A stretch of 34,096 nucleotides of DNA from an uncultured Sphingopyxis sp. (GTDB lineage Bacteria > Pseudomonadota > Alphaproteobacteria > Sphingomonadales > Sphingomonadaceae), in the NCBI GenBank assembly GCA_936933955.1, contig CAKZIN010000051.1, forward strand, positions 1 through 34,096, given 5' to 3'. Position numbers and translations under genes: made by a program. This document shows, piece after piece, positions 24,860 through 33,568 of this stretch. How positions within the stretch are numbered: the stretch's first letter is position 1; each line of letters starts with the position of its first letter. Below the pieces are notes generated by a model that did not search any database, had not been told where the DNA came from, and saw only the letters and a list, made by a program, of their open reading frames with translations.

Positions 24860-26452
24860 GTGACCGACCGTATCGCCATTCGCCGCGCGCTGCTCAGCGT
24901 TTCCGACAAGGAGGGCGTCGTCGAACTGGCGCAGGCGCTGAGCGGGGCGGGAGTGGAGCTGGTCTCCACCGGGGGCACGGCCAAGGCGCTGCGCGATGCG
25001 GGGCTCGACGTGCGGGATGTCAGCGACCTCACCGGCTTTCCCGAGATGATGGACGGCCGCGTCAAGACGCTGCACCCGATGGTGCACGGCGGCATCCTCG
25101 CGGTGCGCGGGTCGGACGAGCACCGCGCCGCGATGGAGGCGCACGGGATCGGCGGAATCGACCTCGTCGTCGTCAACCTCTACCCCTTTGCCGCGACGGT
25201 GGCGCGCGGGGCGGGGCGCGAGGAGATCATCGAGAATATCGACATCGGCGGCCCGGCGATGGTCCGCTCCGCCGCCAAGAACCACGCCGACGTGGCGATC
25301 GTCACCGACCCTGCCGATTACGCCGCGCTGATCGAAAGCGCCGCTGCGGGGGAGGCCGCGACCGACCTCTCCCAGCGCCGCCGCCTCGCCGCCAAGGCGT
25401 TCGCGCACACCGCCACCTACGATTCGATGATCGCCAGCTGGTTCGGCTTCGGCGATCAGGGCGAGCGCTTCCCTGAAACGCTGCCGCTGGTGGCGGAGCG
25501 GGTGAGCGAGCTGCGCTACGGCGAAAACCCGCACCAGAACGCCGCCTTCTACCGCCCCGCGGGCCCGCACGTGAAGGGCATCGGTCAGGCCGAGCAGGTG
25601 CAGGGCAAGACGCTTTCCTACAACAACCTCAACGACGCCGACGCCGCGCTCGAGCTGGTGGCGGAGTTTCGCGACGACCGCCCGGCGTGCGTCATCGTCA
25701 AGCACGCCAACCCCTGCGGCGTCGCGCTCGGCGACGATCTCGTCACTGCCTACACCCGCGCGTTCGAGTGCGATCATGTCTCCGCTTTCGGCGGGATCGT
25801 TGCGCTCAATCGCCCGCTCGACGGCGCCACGGCGGAGGCGATCGCGGCGATCTTTACCGAGGTGGTGGTGGCGCCCGACGCCGATGCCGATGCGCGCGCG
25901 GTGTTCGCGAAAAAGCCCAACCTGCGGCTGCTCCTCACCGGCGAGCTCCCCGATCCCAAGCGCGGCGGGCTCGCGGTGCGGCAGATCGCGGGCGGCTGGC
26001 TGGTGCAGGATCGCGACGCGACCAAGCTCGACCTCGACGCTGTGAAGCTGGTGACGCAGCGCGCCCCGACCGACGCGGAGCGCGCCGATGCCGCGCTCGC
26101 CTGGACGGTGGCGCGCCACGTCAAATCCAACGCCATCGTCTATGTAAAGGACGGCGCGACAGCGGGGATCGGAGCGGGGCAGATGAACCGTCGCGACAGC
26201 GCGCGCATCGCCGCCGCCAAGGCGCGCGAGGCGGCGGAGCATTTCGGCTGGGACGCGCCCCGCACGGTGGGCAGCGCAGTCGCCTCCGACGCCTTTTTCC
26301 CCTTCGCCGACGGGCTGATCTCCGCGGCCGAGGCGGGCGCGACCTGCGTCATCCAGCCGGGCGGATCGATGCGCGACGCCGAAGTCATCGCCGCCGCCGA
26401 CGAGGCGGGACTTGCGATGCTATTCACCGGCGTGCGCCACTTCCGGCACTGA
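24860..26452 (+). CDS. purH: Bifunctional AICAR transformylase / IMP cyclohydrolase
   Basis: Catalyses the last two steps of de novo IMP synthesis. The 530-residue product has the N-terminal MGS-like cyclohydrolase domain (residues 1 to about 195, with STGGTAKAL, DGRVKTLHP and NIDIGGPAMVRSAAKN). The C-terminal transformylase domain carries RYGENPHQNA, KHANPCG with the catalytic Lys-His pair, and ASDAFFPFADG. The start is GTG at 24860, fixed by AAAGGA at 24847-24852 with seven bases of spacing; a longer frame upstream lies inside the heparinase-like gene. It is separated from that gene by 25 bases and probably shares its transcript. After its stop begins a region of REP-like repeats. Confidence 0.96.
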   Translation: MTDRIAIRRALLSVSDKEGVVELAQALSGAGVELVSTGGTAKALRDAGLDVRDVSDLTGFPEMMDGRVKTLHPMVHGGILAVRGSDEHRAAMEAHGIGGIDLVVVNLYPFAATVARGAGREEIIENIDIGGPAMVRSAAKNHADVAIVTDPADYAALIESAAAGEAATDLSQRRRLAAKAFAHTATYDSMIASWFGFGDQGERFPETLPLVAERVSELRYGENPHQNAAFYRPAGPHVKGIGQAEQVQGKTLSYNNLNDADAALELVAEFRDDRPACVIVKHANPCGVALGDDLVTAYTRAFECDHVSAFGGIVALNRPLDGATAEAIAAIFTEVVVAPDADADARAVFAKKPNLRLLLTGELPDPKRGGLAVRQIAGGWLVQDRDATKLDLDAVKLVTQRAPTDAERADAALAWTVARHVKSNAIVYVKDGATAGIGAGQMNRRDSARIAAAKAREAAEHFGWDAPRTVGSAVASDAFFPFADGLISAAEAGATCVIQPGGSMRDAEVIAAADEAGLAMLFTGVRHFRH

Positions 26453-26493
26453 GGAAAGGGGGGCTTGTACCGGCCCGCCCGACGCCCCCCGCA

Positions 26494-26568
26494 CTTGTTC
26501 CCGCGAAGGCGGGGACCTGCCAATCGCCACCCTTCCATGCCGCAGGTCCCCGCCTCCGCGGGGACAAG
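26494..26568. repeat. REP-like long inverted repeat 1
   Basis: Two 26-base arms (26494-26519 and 26543-26568) are reverse complements with two mismatches, separated by 23 bases. Each arm is itself a G+C-rich palindrome. Transcribed from either side it would form a very stable stem. Together with repeat 2 it fills most of the 313-base gap after purH, in which no gene is seen. Confidence 0.85.
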
Positions 26569-26583
26569 GGTGCTCCGCCCAAG

Positions 26584-26672
26584 CCTGCGCAGGCAGGGGC
26601 CCATCTCCCGCACTTTCAACAGAGCATGGCGTCGCGACGCGGAACCCGGTGATGGGCCCCTGCCTGCGCAGG
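26584..26672. repeat. REP-like long inverted repeat 2
   Basis: Two 22-base arms (26584-26605 and 26651-26672) are exact reverse complements around a 45-base centre. The right-hand unit (26649-26675) recurs in inverted orientation at 27252-27278 with 25 of 27 bases identical, so this is an interspersed family. Confidence 0.88.
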
Positions 26673-26765
26673 GGCGCGGTGGCGGTGCGGCATGCGGTAG
26701 CGCGAGCGCCGCGCACAAATTTTTGGGGGTGGTCGTCCCGCGCGCGGCTCGCCTAGGGTCGGGCG

Positions 26766-27238
26766 ATGACGCCGCTCAGCGACAAGGAAAAGCAGGTGCT
26801 GCGGCTGCTGCTGCGCGGGCATGATGCCAAGTCTTCCGCGCGCGAGCTCGAACTGTCGGTGCACACCGTCAACGAGCGGCTGCGCGATGCGCGGCGCAAG
26901 CTTGGCGTGTCGAGCAGCCGCGAAGCCGCGCGCATGCTCCACGAAAGCGAAGGGGACATGGCTTTGGGGGATGCGCCCGACGCCCCTCCGCCCGCATCCA
27001 TGCCATCACCCGCAACCCGGGCCGGCGGACGCATTTCCCGCCCCGCGCGATCCGCACGCCGATGGGGGCGGTGCTGGCGCGGCGGCTTGCCTCCACCGAC
27101 GATGTGCCTGCAGGCCCCAACGGTCTGGTAATGGTCCGCTTCCGCACCGACTTCGCCAATCGTCCCGGCGCGCTCGAAACGCTGACCCTGGCGCGCGAGG
27201 ACGGCGCGCTGCGGGTCACCGGCTACACCATCGAGTAG
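26766..27238 (+). pseudogene. Decayed LuxR-type HTH / DUF4019 regulator gene
   Basis: The 5' part encodes a clean LuxR/GerE-type DNA-binding domain (residues 1-60: TPLSDKEKQVLRLLLRG, SVHTVNERLRDARRKLGV). After about residue 75 the frame becomes an Arg/Pro-rich non-domain sequence and stops at 27131. In another frame, from about 27050 to a TAG at 27238, the DNA encodes the end of a DUF4019 domain: TPMGAVLARRLAS, then VRFRTDFANRPGALETLTL and VTGYTIE. From memory, intact sphingomonad homologues join these parts in one protein through a transmembrane segment. Here the linker, membrane helix and first half of DUF4019 are missing and the frame is shifted, so an internal deletion broke the gene. A truncated DNA-binding product of 121 residues could still be made. 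REP-like repeats lie on both sides. Confidence 0.72.
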
Positions 27239-27251
27239 GGGGGCGAAGCGT

Positions 27252-27345
27252 GCCCCTGCGAAGGCAGGGGGCCATCACGAGGTCTCTCGCCACGACGCCG
27301 CGCTTGCGCGATAGGGGCGCGGTGCGCCGCTCCGTTTCGCAGGGG
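27252..27345. repeat. REP-like inverted repeat 3
   Basis: GCCCCTGCGAA (27252-27262) and its exact complement (27335-27345) face each other across 72 bases. The left unit, 27252-27278, is an inverted copy of the right unit of repeat 2 with two differences. No gene is seen in the enclosed stretch. Confidence 0.75.
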
Positions 27346-27361
27346 CGCGACCGACCGGGGG

Positions 27362-27952
27362 GTGGGGGTGAAGCCAGCGTTATCGAAGATCAGCAACGGC
27401 CGCCCACTGCTCCTCGCGTTGGCCATCCTTGCGCTCGCAGTGGTGGTGCTGCTGGCGATGGGGCGGCCGGCGCTCTGCCCGTGCGGGACGGTGCGGCTGT
27501 GGCAGGGCGTGGTCGAGAGCGCGGAGAACAGCCAGCAGATCCTCGACTGGTACACGCCGAGCCACATCCTCCACGGCATCCTGTTCGCGGGCGCAGCGAG
27601 CCTGATCGCGCGGCGCTGGGCAGGGTTTCGCCCGTGGGCGCTGCCGGTCGCGACGCTGATCGAAGCGGTGTGGGAGATCGCGGAGAACTCCCCCATGATC
27701 ATCGACCGCTACCGCGCGGTGACGCTGTCGTGGGGCTATTCGGGCGACAGCGTGCTCAACAGCGCGAGCGACATCGCGGCGATGATCGGCGGTTTTCTGC
27801 TGGCAAGGCGGCTCGGCTGGCGCTGGATGTTGCCGCTGGCACTGGCGCTCGAGCTGGTGCCGCTGGCAGTGGTGCGCGACAATCTGACGCTCAACGTGCT
27901 GATGCTGCTCGCCCCGCAGGAAGCGGTGCGCCGCTGGCAGGCGGAGGGGTAG
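27362..27952 (+). CDS. DUF2585 (UPF0314) membrane protein
   Basis: A membrane protein of 196 residues (194 if it begins at the second GTG, 27368). It has about five hydrophobic helices. The family's conserved blocks are clear: CPCGTVRLWQGVVESAENSQ, then DWYTPSHILHGILF, then EAVWEIAENSPMIIDRYR and DSVLNSASDIAAMIGG. The many conserved charged and His residues next to membrane segments suggest a membrane enzyme or transporter, but the function of this alphaproteobacterial family is unknown. A G-rich sequence precedes both GTG codons, so the exact start is unclear. It stands alone between the REP-rich region and the thiamine riboswitch. Confidence 0.88.
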   Translation: MGVKPALSKISNGRPLLLALAILALAVVVLLAMGRPALCPCGTVRLWQGVVESAENSQQILDWYTPSHILHGILFAGAASLIARRWAGFRPWALPVATLIEAVWEIAENSPMIIDRYRAVTLSWGYSGDSVLNSASDIAAMIGGFLLARRLGWRWMLPLALALELVPLAVVRDNLTLNVLMLLAPQEAVRRWQAEG

Positions 27953-28042
27953 GACGGGACGCGCCGCCGGTCCCCTCCCGCTGCGCTCCACCGCGCTCGC
28001 TCCGCTTGCCGTCACCCGCCGCGCCCCTTACAACCCTGCGCA

Positions 28043-28132
28043 TCCCCGGGGAGCTCGCATGAGCTGAGAGGTGGGCGTTGCGCCCCACGACCCGTCGAAC
28101 CTGAACCCGTTAGCACGGGCGGAGGGAAGGGA
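28043..28132 (+). promoter_or_regulatory. TPP riboswitch (THI element)
   Basis: The conserved aptamer segments appear in order: CGGGGAGC (28047-28054), GCTGAGAGG (28063-28071), ACCCGTCGAACCTGAACC (28090-28107), and the GTTAGCACGGGCGGAGGGA block (28109-28127). TCCC at 28043-28046 can pair with GGGA at 28129-28132 to close P1. Binding of thiamine pyrophosphate should repress thiC downstream. GGAGGG (28121-28126) inside the aptamer is complementary to CCCTCC at 28161-28166, a possible switching helix. Confidence 0.95.
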
Positions 28133-28211
28133 GCGGGCCGCTCGATCGTCGTCCGCCACGCCCTCCATCCGCGCCGCGGCGACGTTGATGACGAGAGCGA
28201 GACCCGACGAG

Positions 28212-30140
<1,929 letters not shown>

Positions 30141-30158
30141 ACTTGCTAAGCTACCGCC

Positions 30159-31046
30159 ATGGATAAGTTTGACACAGCTGTTTTTCCGAATGGTCGCCTC
30201 ATTTTGGGTGACTGCCACGAGGTTTTGCCTGCATTGCCGGAAGCATCCGTTGACCTGACGATCACGTCTCCACCGTATTTTATGGGAAAGGATTACGACA
30301 AATCACTTTCAGTGGCAGATTTTGAAACTGAGATTTCTCGAATTCAATCCCAAATCTATAAACTGACAAAAGATAGTGGCTCGATATGTTGGCAGGTTGG
30401 GACTCACGTCCAAAGAAACGTTGTTGTCCCTCTCGACTTTCTCGTTTATCAAGTTTGTGCGGGATATTCTGGTCTAACCCTTCGCAATAGGATAGTATGG
30501 ACTTTTGAGCATGGGGTCAATTCAGCTAAGCGTTTTAGTGGTCGTCACGAGACTATGCTTTGGTTTACGAAAGGGAACAAATTTACATTTAATCTGGACG
30601 AGGTGCGCGTCCCTCAAAAATATCCCGGCAAGAGGTATTATAAGGGTCCCAAGAGAGGCGAGCTGAGCGGCAATCCCATGGGGAAAAACCCGGGCGACGT
30701 TTGGAACCTTCCCAATGTCAAGTCGAATCATATCGAGAAAACTGAGCACCCCTGTCAGTTTCCGGTTGCCTTGGTATCTCGAATGATCCGCGCGACCACA
30801 AGGCATAGCGGAATGGTCCTCGATCCTTTTGCGGGGTCCGGCACCACGGCGATTGCAGCCCTCGAAAATGGCAGAGAGTTTTGCTGTATCGAGCGCGAAC
30901 CAGAGTATTTTAAAATCGCTCGGCAACGCATCCAGGATTGGTACGCGGGGCACCGACTGGTACGCGATGAGTCACTGCCCATAAGACCAGACCCTAGAAG
31001 TTCAGTAGCGCAGCGACCTGAGCATTTTATCGGAGCAGAATCTTGA
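30159..31046 (+). CDS. Site-specific DNA methyltransferase (N4-cytosine/N6-adenine, beta class)
   Basis: A 295-residue amino-methyltransferase. Catalytic motif IV, TSPPY, is at residues 36-40 and the SAM-binding motif I, DPFAGSGTT, at 222-230. This IV-before-I order defines the beta class. The segment between them (about 110-190) should contain target recognition. The HPCQFPVALVSRMI block before motif I is typical. SPPY is common in N4-cytosine enzymes but also occurs in adenine enzymes, so the modified base is open. The ATG at 30159 has no clear ribosome-binding site and lies 18 bases after thiC. Its stop overlaps the TTG start of the next gene, so the two are coupled. No cognate endonuclease is recognisable nearby. 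Confidence 0.9.
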   Translation: MDKFDTAVFPNGRLILGDCHEVLPALPEASVDLTITSPPYFMGKDYDKSLSVADFETEISRIQSQIYKLTKDSGSICWQVGTHVQRNVVVPLDFLVYQVCAGYSGLTLRNRIVWTFEHGVNSAKRFSGRHETMLWFTKGNKFTFNLDEVRVPQKYPGKRYYKGPKRGELSGNPMGKNPGDVWNLPNVKSNHIEKTEHPCQFPVALVSRMIRATTRHSGMVLDPFAGSGTTAIAALENGREFCCIEREPEYFKIARQRIQDWYAGHRLVRDESLPIRPDPRSSVAQRPEHFIGAES

Positions 31047-32044
31047 AATTCGACGCGCTTGAGATCACCCAGGGCAAGAAGAAGTTTTACTTCTTTAAAT
31101 GCAAGGCCTCCGAGCTCTGGAAATTCGCTCGGATCAATCAGCGTATCGAAGATAAAGACGAGGGATACCAGCGAGTTTTATCGCCATCTCGCGTTCGTCA
31201 ATTGAGACAGTTTATACTAGCCGGGAATGCAGTGCCTGGCGCGATTATTGTATCTTTTGATTCCGCAAGTTTCGCCGAAAAGGCAATTGAGTTTGATGCG
31301 ACGGAGGTGGTGGGCTGGATAATGGATGGTCAGCACCGTGCAGCTGCCGCTCACGAAGCTGCCCTGGAGAAGTATGATATTGAGCTTCCAGTGATCGCCT
31401 TTATTGGTCTGTCAGTGGAACAGCAGACCGATTACTTTGTTACAATAAACCGGGAGGCAAAGAGCGTTCCATCGTCACTTTATATTGACCTGCTCAAGAA
31501 TTTGCCGAAGCAGAAAACAGAGAAAGAACTTCTTGAAGAGCGAGTGGCTGACATTTCTCGGGCCGTGAATCAAGATGCCGACTCGCCTTTGTTCCAGCGA
31601 ATAGTGAGCACGGTAGCGCCAAAGGGCGGGCAGATATCCCTCACTAATTTCGCTCGGATCATCCGACCGCACATCAACCCGAATAGCGGCATCCTAGCGA
31701 CGTACAATCTTAACGAACAGCAAAAAATCATTGAGAACTATATCGCCGGTTATCGTTCGACATTTCCAAAGCAGTTTGCTCGTAATCTATTTTTCAAGAC
31801 GTTAGGGTTTGGAGCCATCTTTAAGGCATTTCCAATTGTATTCTCTAATGCTCTTAGACTTTCGAAGTCATTTCGGGTCACCGATGTAGAAGCGGTTCTA
31901 GCCCACGTCAATGACTTCGATTTTGACAGCTGGGCCAAAATTGGGACCGGTTCGCAAGCTGAGAAGACTGCCGCTGACGATTTGATCACGGAGCTGAAAA
32001 AGTCCTTGGAGTCTCAAGGCGAGACCACAATAGCCCTCTTTTAA
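31043..32044 (+). CDS. DGQHR-domain protein (DndB-like)
   Basis: A 333-residue protein with the three landmarks of the DGQHR/DndB family: GYQR at residues 41-44, DGQHR at 95-99 (in IMDGQHRAAAA) and FVTIN at 132-136. The fold is related to ParB/sulfiredoxin-like domains. In known systems such proteins accompany DNA phosphorothioation (DndB, a regulator) or 7-deazaguanine insertion (Dpd). No dndC/D/E or dpd genes are seen here; the neighbour is instead a methyltransferase. The C-terminal half (about 150-333) is helical and unfamiliar. Translation starts at TTG (31043), overlapping the methyltransferase stop, with GGAG at 31031-31034; the next in-frame ATG lies inside the conserved domain. Confidence 0.87.
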   Translation: MKFDALEITQGKKKFYFFKCKASELWKFARINQRIEDKDEGYQRVLSPSRVRQLRQFILAGNAVPGAIIVSFDSASFAEKAIEFDATEVVGWIMDGQHRAAAAHEAALEKYDIELPVIAFIGLSVEQQTDYFVTINREAKSVPSSLYIDLLKNLPKQKTEKELLEERVADISRAVNQDADSPLFQRIVSTVAPKGGQISLTNFARIIRPHINPNSGILATYNLNEQQKIIENYIAGYRSTFPKQFARNLFFKTLGFGAIFKAFPIVFSNALRLSKSFRVTDVEAVLAHVNDFDFDSWAKIGTGSQAEKTAADDLITELKKSLESQGETTIALF

Positions 32045-32050
32045 ACCCGC

Positions 32051-32857
32051 ATGTACGACAAGCTTCGGGCCCCGCGCTTCAAGGCGACCGCCGAAAGATG
32101 GAGAGTTCTTTCGGGTCGAATCGATCCTAACGTGGTCGGCGGCTTGGATGATCTCGTAGGCCTTCCAACGAAGCGTAAACTCCTTGCTTACGGGTCTGGC
32201 TACTTTGAGGCCAGAGCAGATGAAGAAGTTCGGACCACCGTAGGTAGGCTTGCCATTCGAACGTTTGCCCGATCGCTTGAAGTCGTCGAAGGAGCGGGAG
32301 CTTCCAGACATGCCGGCTCGAACGTCTCGTCGCTATTGCTGAGCTACGATGCGGTTTATCTCGCCGCATCAACCCTGGTTTTGCTGTGCGGATACGCGCC
32401 CGTAGGTCGTGACAGCGAAGTTTGTGTAGACATTTTCTATACTTCTGCACAGCGTAGAATTGCGCTCGAAGATACCTACGCATTTTTCGTTCTGAACCGA
32501 TGGTCTCACGATGTTGTCTGGAAACTGTGCAAGCGTATCATCAGAACCATCGACGCGCCCTGTGAAATCAAAGAGCATCTTCGAATCCTGCGTTCTGACA
32601 AGCTAGACAAGGTTTCTCAACGCCGGAATTCTCAGATCTACGACCAAGCCAAGCTATATGCTGGCGACGACGAATTGCACTCCGACTTCCCAACGTTGAA
32701 GCCGGTCTTGGACGCCTCGTGGGCAGTAGACCGTTACCGGACCATCTTCCTCGCTTTATCAAAAATCAATTGGCAACTGGTCGCGCTTGCTGACATGGAA
32801 AGGCACTTAGCGAAGCTGGCGAACGCCCAACGGCGCAAGGTCTGTGCAGTCCGCTAG
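32051..32857 (+). CDS. Uncharacterised third cassette protein, possibly HEPN-like
   Basis: A 268-residue protein I do not recognise. It is mostly helical and soluble, with no signal peptide or membrane segment. Residues 95-135 (SSLLLSYDAVYLAASTLVLL, then a GYAP turn) and 185-203 (KVSQRRNSQIYDQAKLY) resemble the helix pair and the later Arg...Tyr-Asp segment of HEPN-type domains. However, the His of the usual R-X4-6-H RNase motif is not evident, so the resemblance is weak. It begins 6 bases after the DGQHR gene without a ribosome-binding site, which suggests translational coupling and a joint function. It could be an effector, an unusual restriction nuclease or a partner subunit; none is proven. 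Confidence 0.72.
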   Translation: MYDKLRAPRFKATAERWRVLSGRIDPNVVGGLDDLVGLPTKRKLLAYGSGYFEARADEEVRTTVGRLAIRTFARSLEVVEGAGASRHAGSNVSSLLLSYDAVYLAASTLVLLCGYAPVGRDSEVCVDIFYTSAQRRIALEDTYAFFVLNRWSHDVVWKLCKRIIRTIDAPCEIKEHLRILRSDKLDKVSQRRNSQIYDQAKLYAGDDELHSDFPTLKPVLDASWAVDRYRTIFLALSKINWQLVALADMERHLAKLANAQRRKVCAVR

Positions 32858-32888
32858 TGAATTATGGTAATTTCGCTATTCTGTTTAT

Positions 32889-33434
32889 GTGGCCATCCGC
32901 TTGCTCTTCTTGGCCCTGACTGCGACCGGCGCGGTGGGCGCTGAGGCTCGAAGCCCGTGCCTCGCATGCCAGGCCTCCGCCCCCGCGCTCGCGCAGGTCG
33001 CACCCCCCACCCCCGGCTTGCGCGATGTCGCGGGGGAGCGGGAGCGGCCTTTGCGGGTGGAGGTGGTGGCGGACCTTGATTTTGCTCGCGTGGTGGCGGG
33101 GAATTCGGGGGGTGCGCTGGCGATCGGGGCGGATGGCTCGGACCGCTCGGAGGGGGAGGTGCGCGTCATCGGGGCGGGGGGCTTCACCGCGCGCGTCGCG
33201 GTCTCCGGCACCCCCAATCGCGCGGTGCGGATCGGGCTCCCGTCGCGCATCACGCTGCGCTCGCCGGGGGGGCAGGAGACGCACATCACCGACCTCACCG
33301 CCAGCACCCCGCTGCTCAGCCGGCTGGGGCCCGACGGGCGGCTCGACTTCACCATCGGCGGGCGGCTGATCGTGCCGCCGGGGCTCGACGGCAACTTCCG
33401 CGGAAATATCGCGATCGACGTGAGCTACGAATAG
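32889..33434 (+). CDS. DUF4402 domain secreted protein
   Basis: A 181-residue exported protein. A signal peptide of about 18-20 residues (AIRLLFLALTATGAVGAEA) is followed by a short Cys-containing linker (PCLACQ) and a beta-rich DUF4402 domain. The domain runs from about PLRVEVVADLDFARV to GNIAIDVSYE. Proteins of this family are thought to be pilus- or adhesin-like surface proteins in sphingomonads; the function is unproven. The GTG start at 32889 has no ribosome-binding site. The DNA just upstream (32858-32885) is A+T-rich and looks like cassette sequence, so the native promoter and perhaps the first codons may have been displaced. G+C-rich composition resumes within this gene. Confidence 0.75.
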   Translation: MAIRLLFLALTATGAVGAEARSPCLACQASAPALAQVAPPTPGLRDVAGERERPLRVEVVADLDFARVVAGNSGGALAIGADGSDRSEGEVRVIGAGGFTARVAVSGTPNRAVRIGLPSRITLRSPGGQETHITDLTASTPLLSRLGPDGRLDFTIGGRLIVPPGLDGNFRGNIAIDVSYE

Positions 33435-33436
33435 CG

Positions 33437-33468
33437 GCCTCGCGCGGGCGCCTGGCTCGACGCGAGGC
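33437..33468 (+). terminator. Hairpin after the DUF4402 gene
   Basis: An 8-bp perfect stem (33437-33444 with 33461-33468) with a 16-base loop begins 2 bases after the stop. The loop contains a further GGCGCC palindrome. No T tract follows, so it is only a candidate terminator. Confidence 0.4.
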
Positions 33469-33568
33469 GGGGTGCTGCGAATGGGGGCGCTCGCCGAGGG
33501 GTGTTCGGCGCTGTCCTACAGCTGCGCGTCGCACTTAGTCCCCGGCTCTTCGAACGAGGGGAGCGGGG

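Noticed and set aside
26821..28062. A 413-residue frame spanning the decayed regulator and the DUF2585 gene
   Set aside because: Its translation is Arg/Gly/Ala-rich with no domain. The other frames contain the recognisable HTH, DUF4019 and DUF2585 sequences.
28071..28211. Upstream extension of thiC in the same frame
   Set aside because: It would translate through the 3' part of the TPP riboswitch, and it does not resemble ThiC. The family-like N-terminus begins at 28212.
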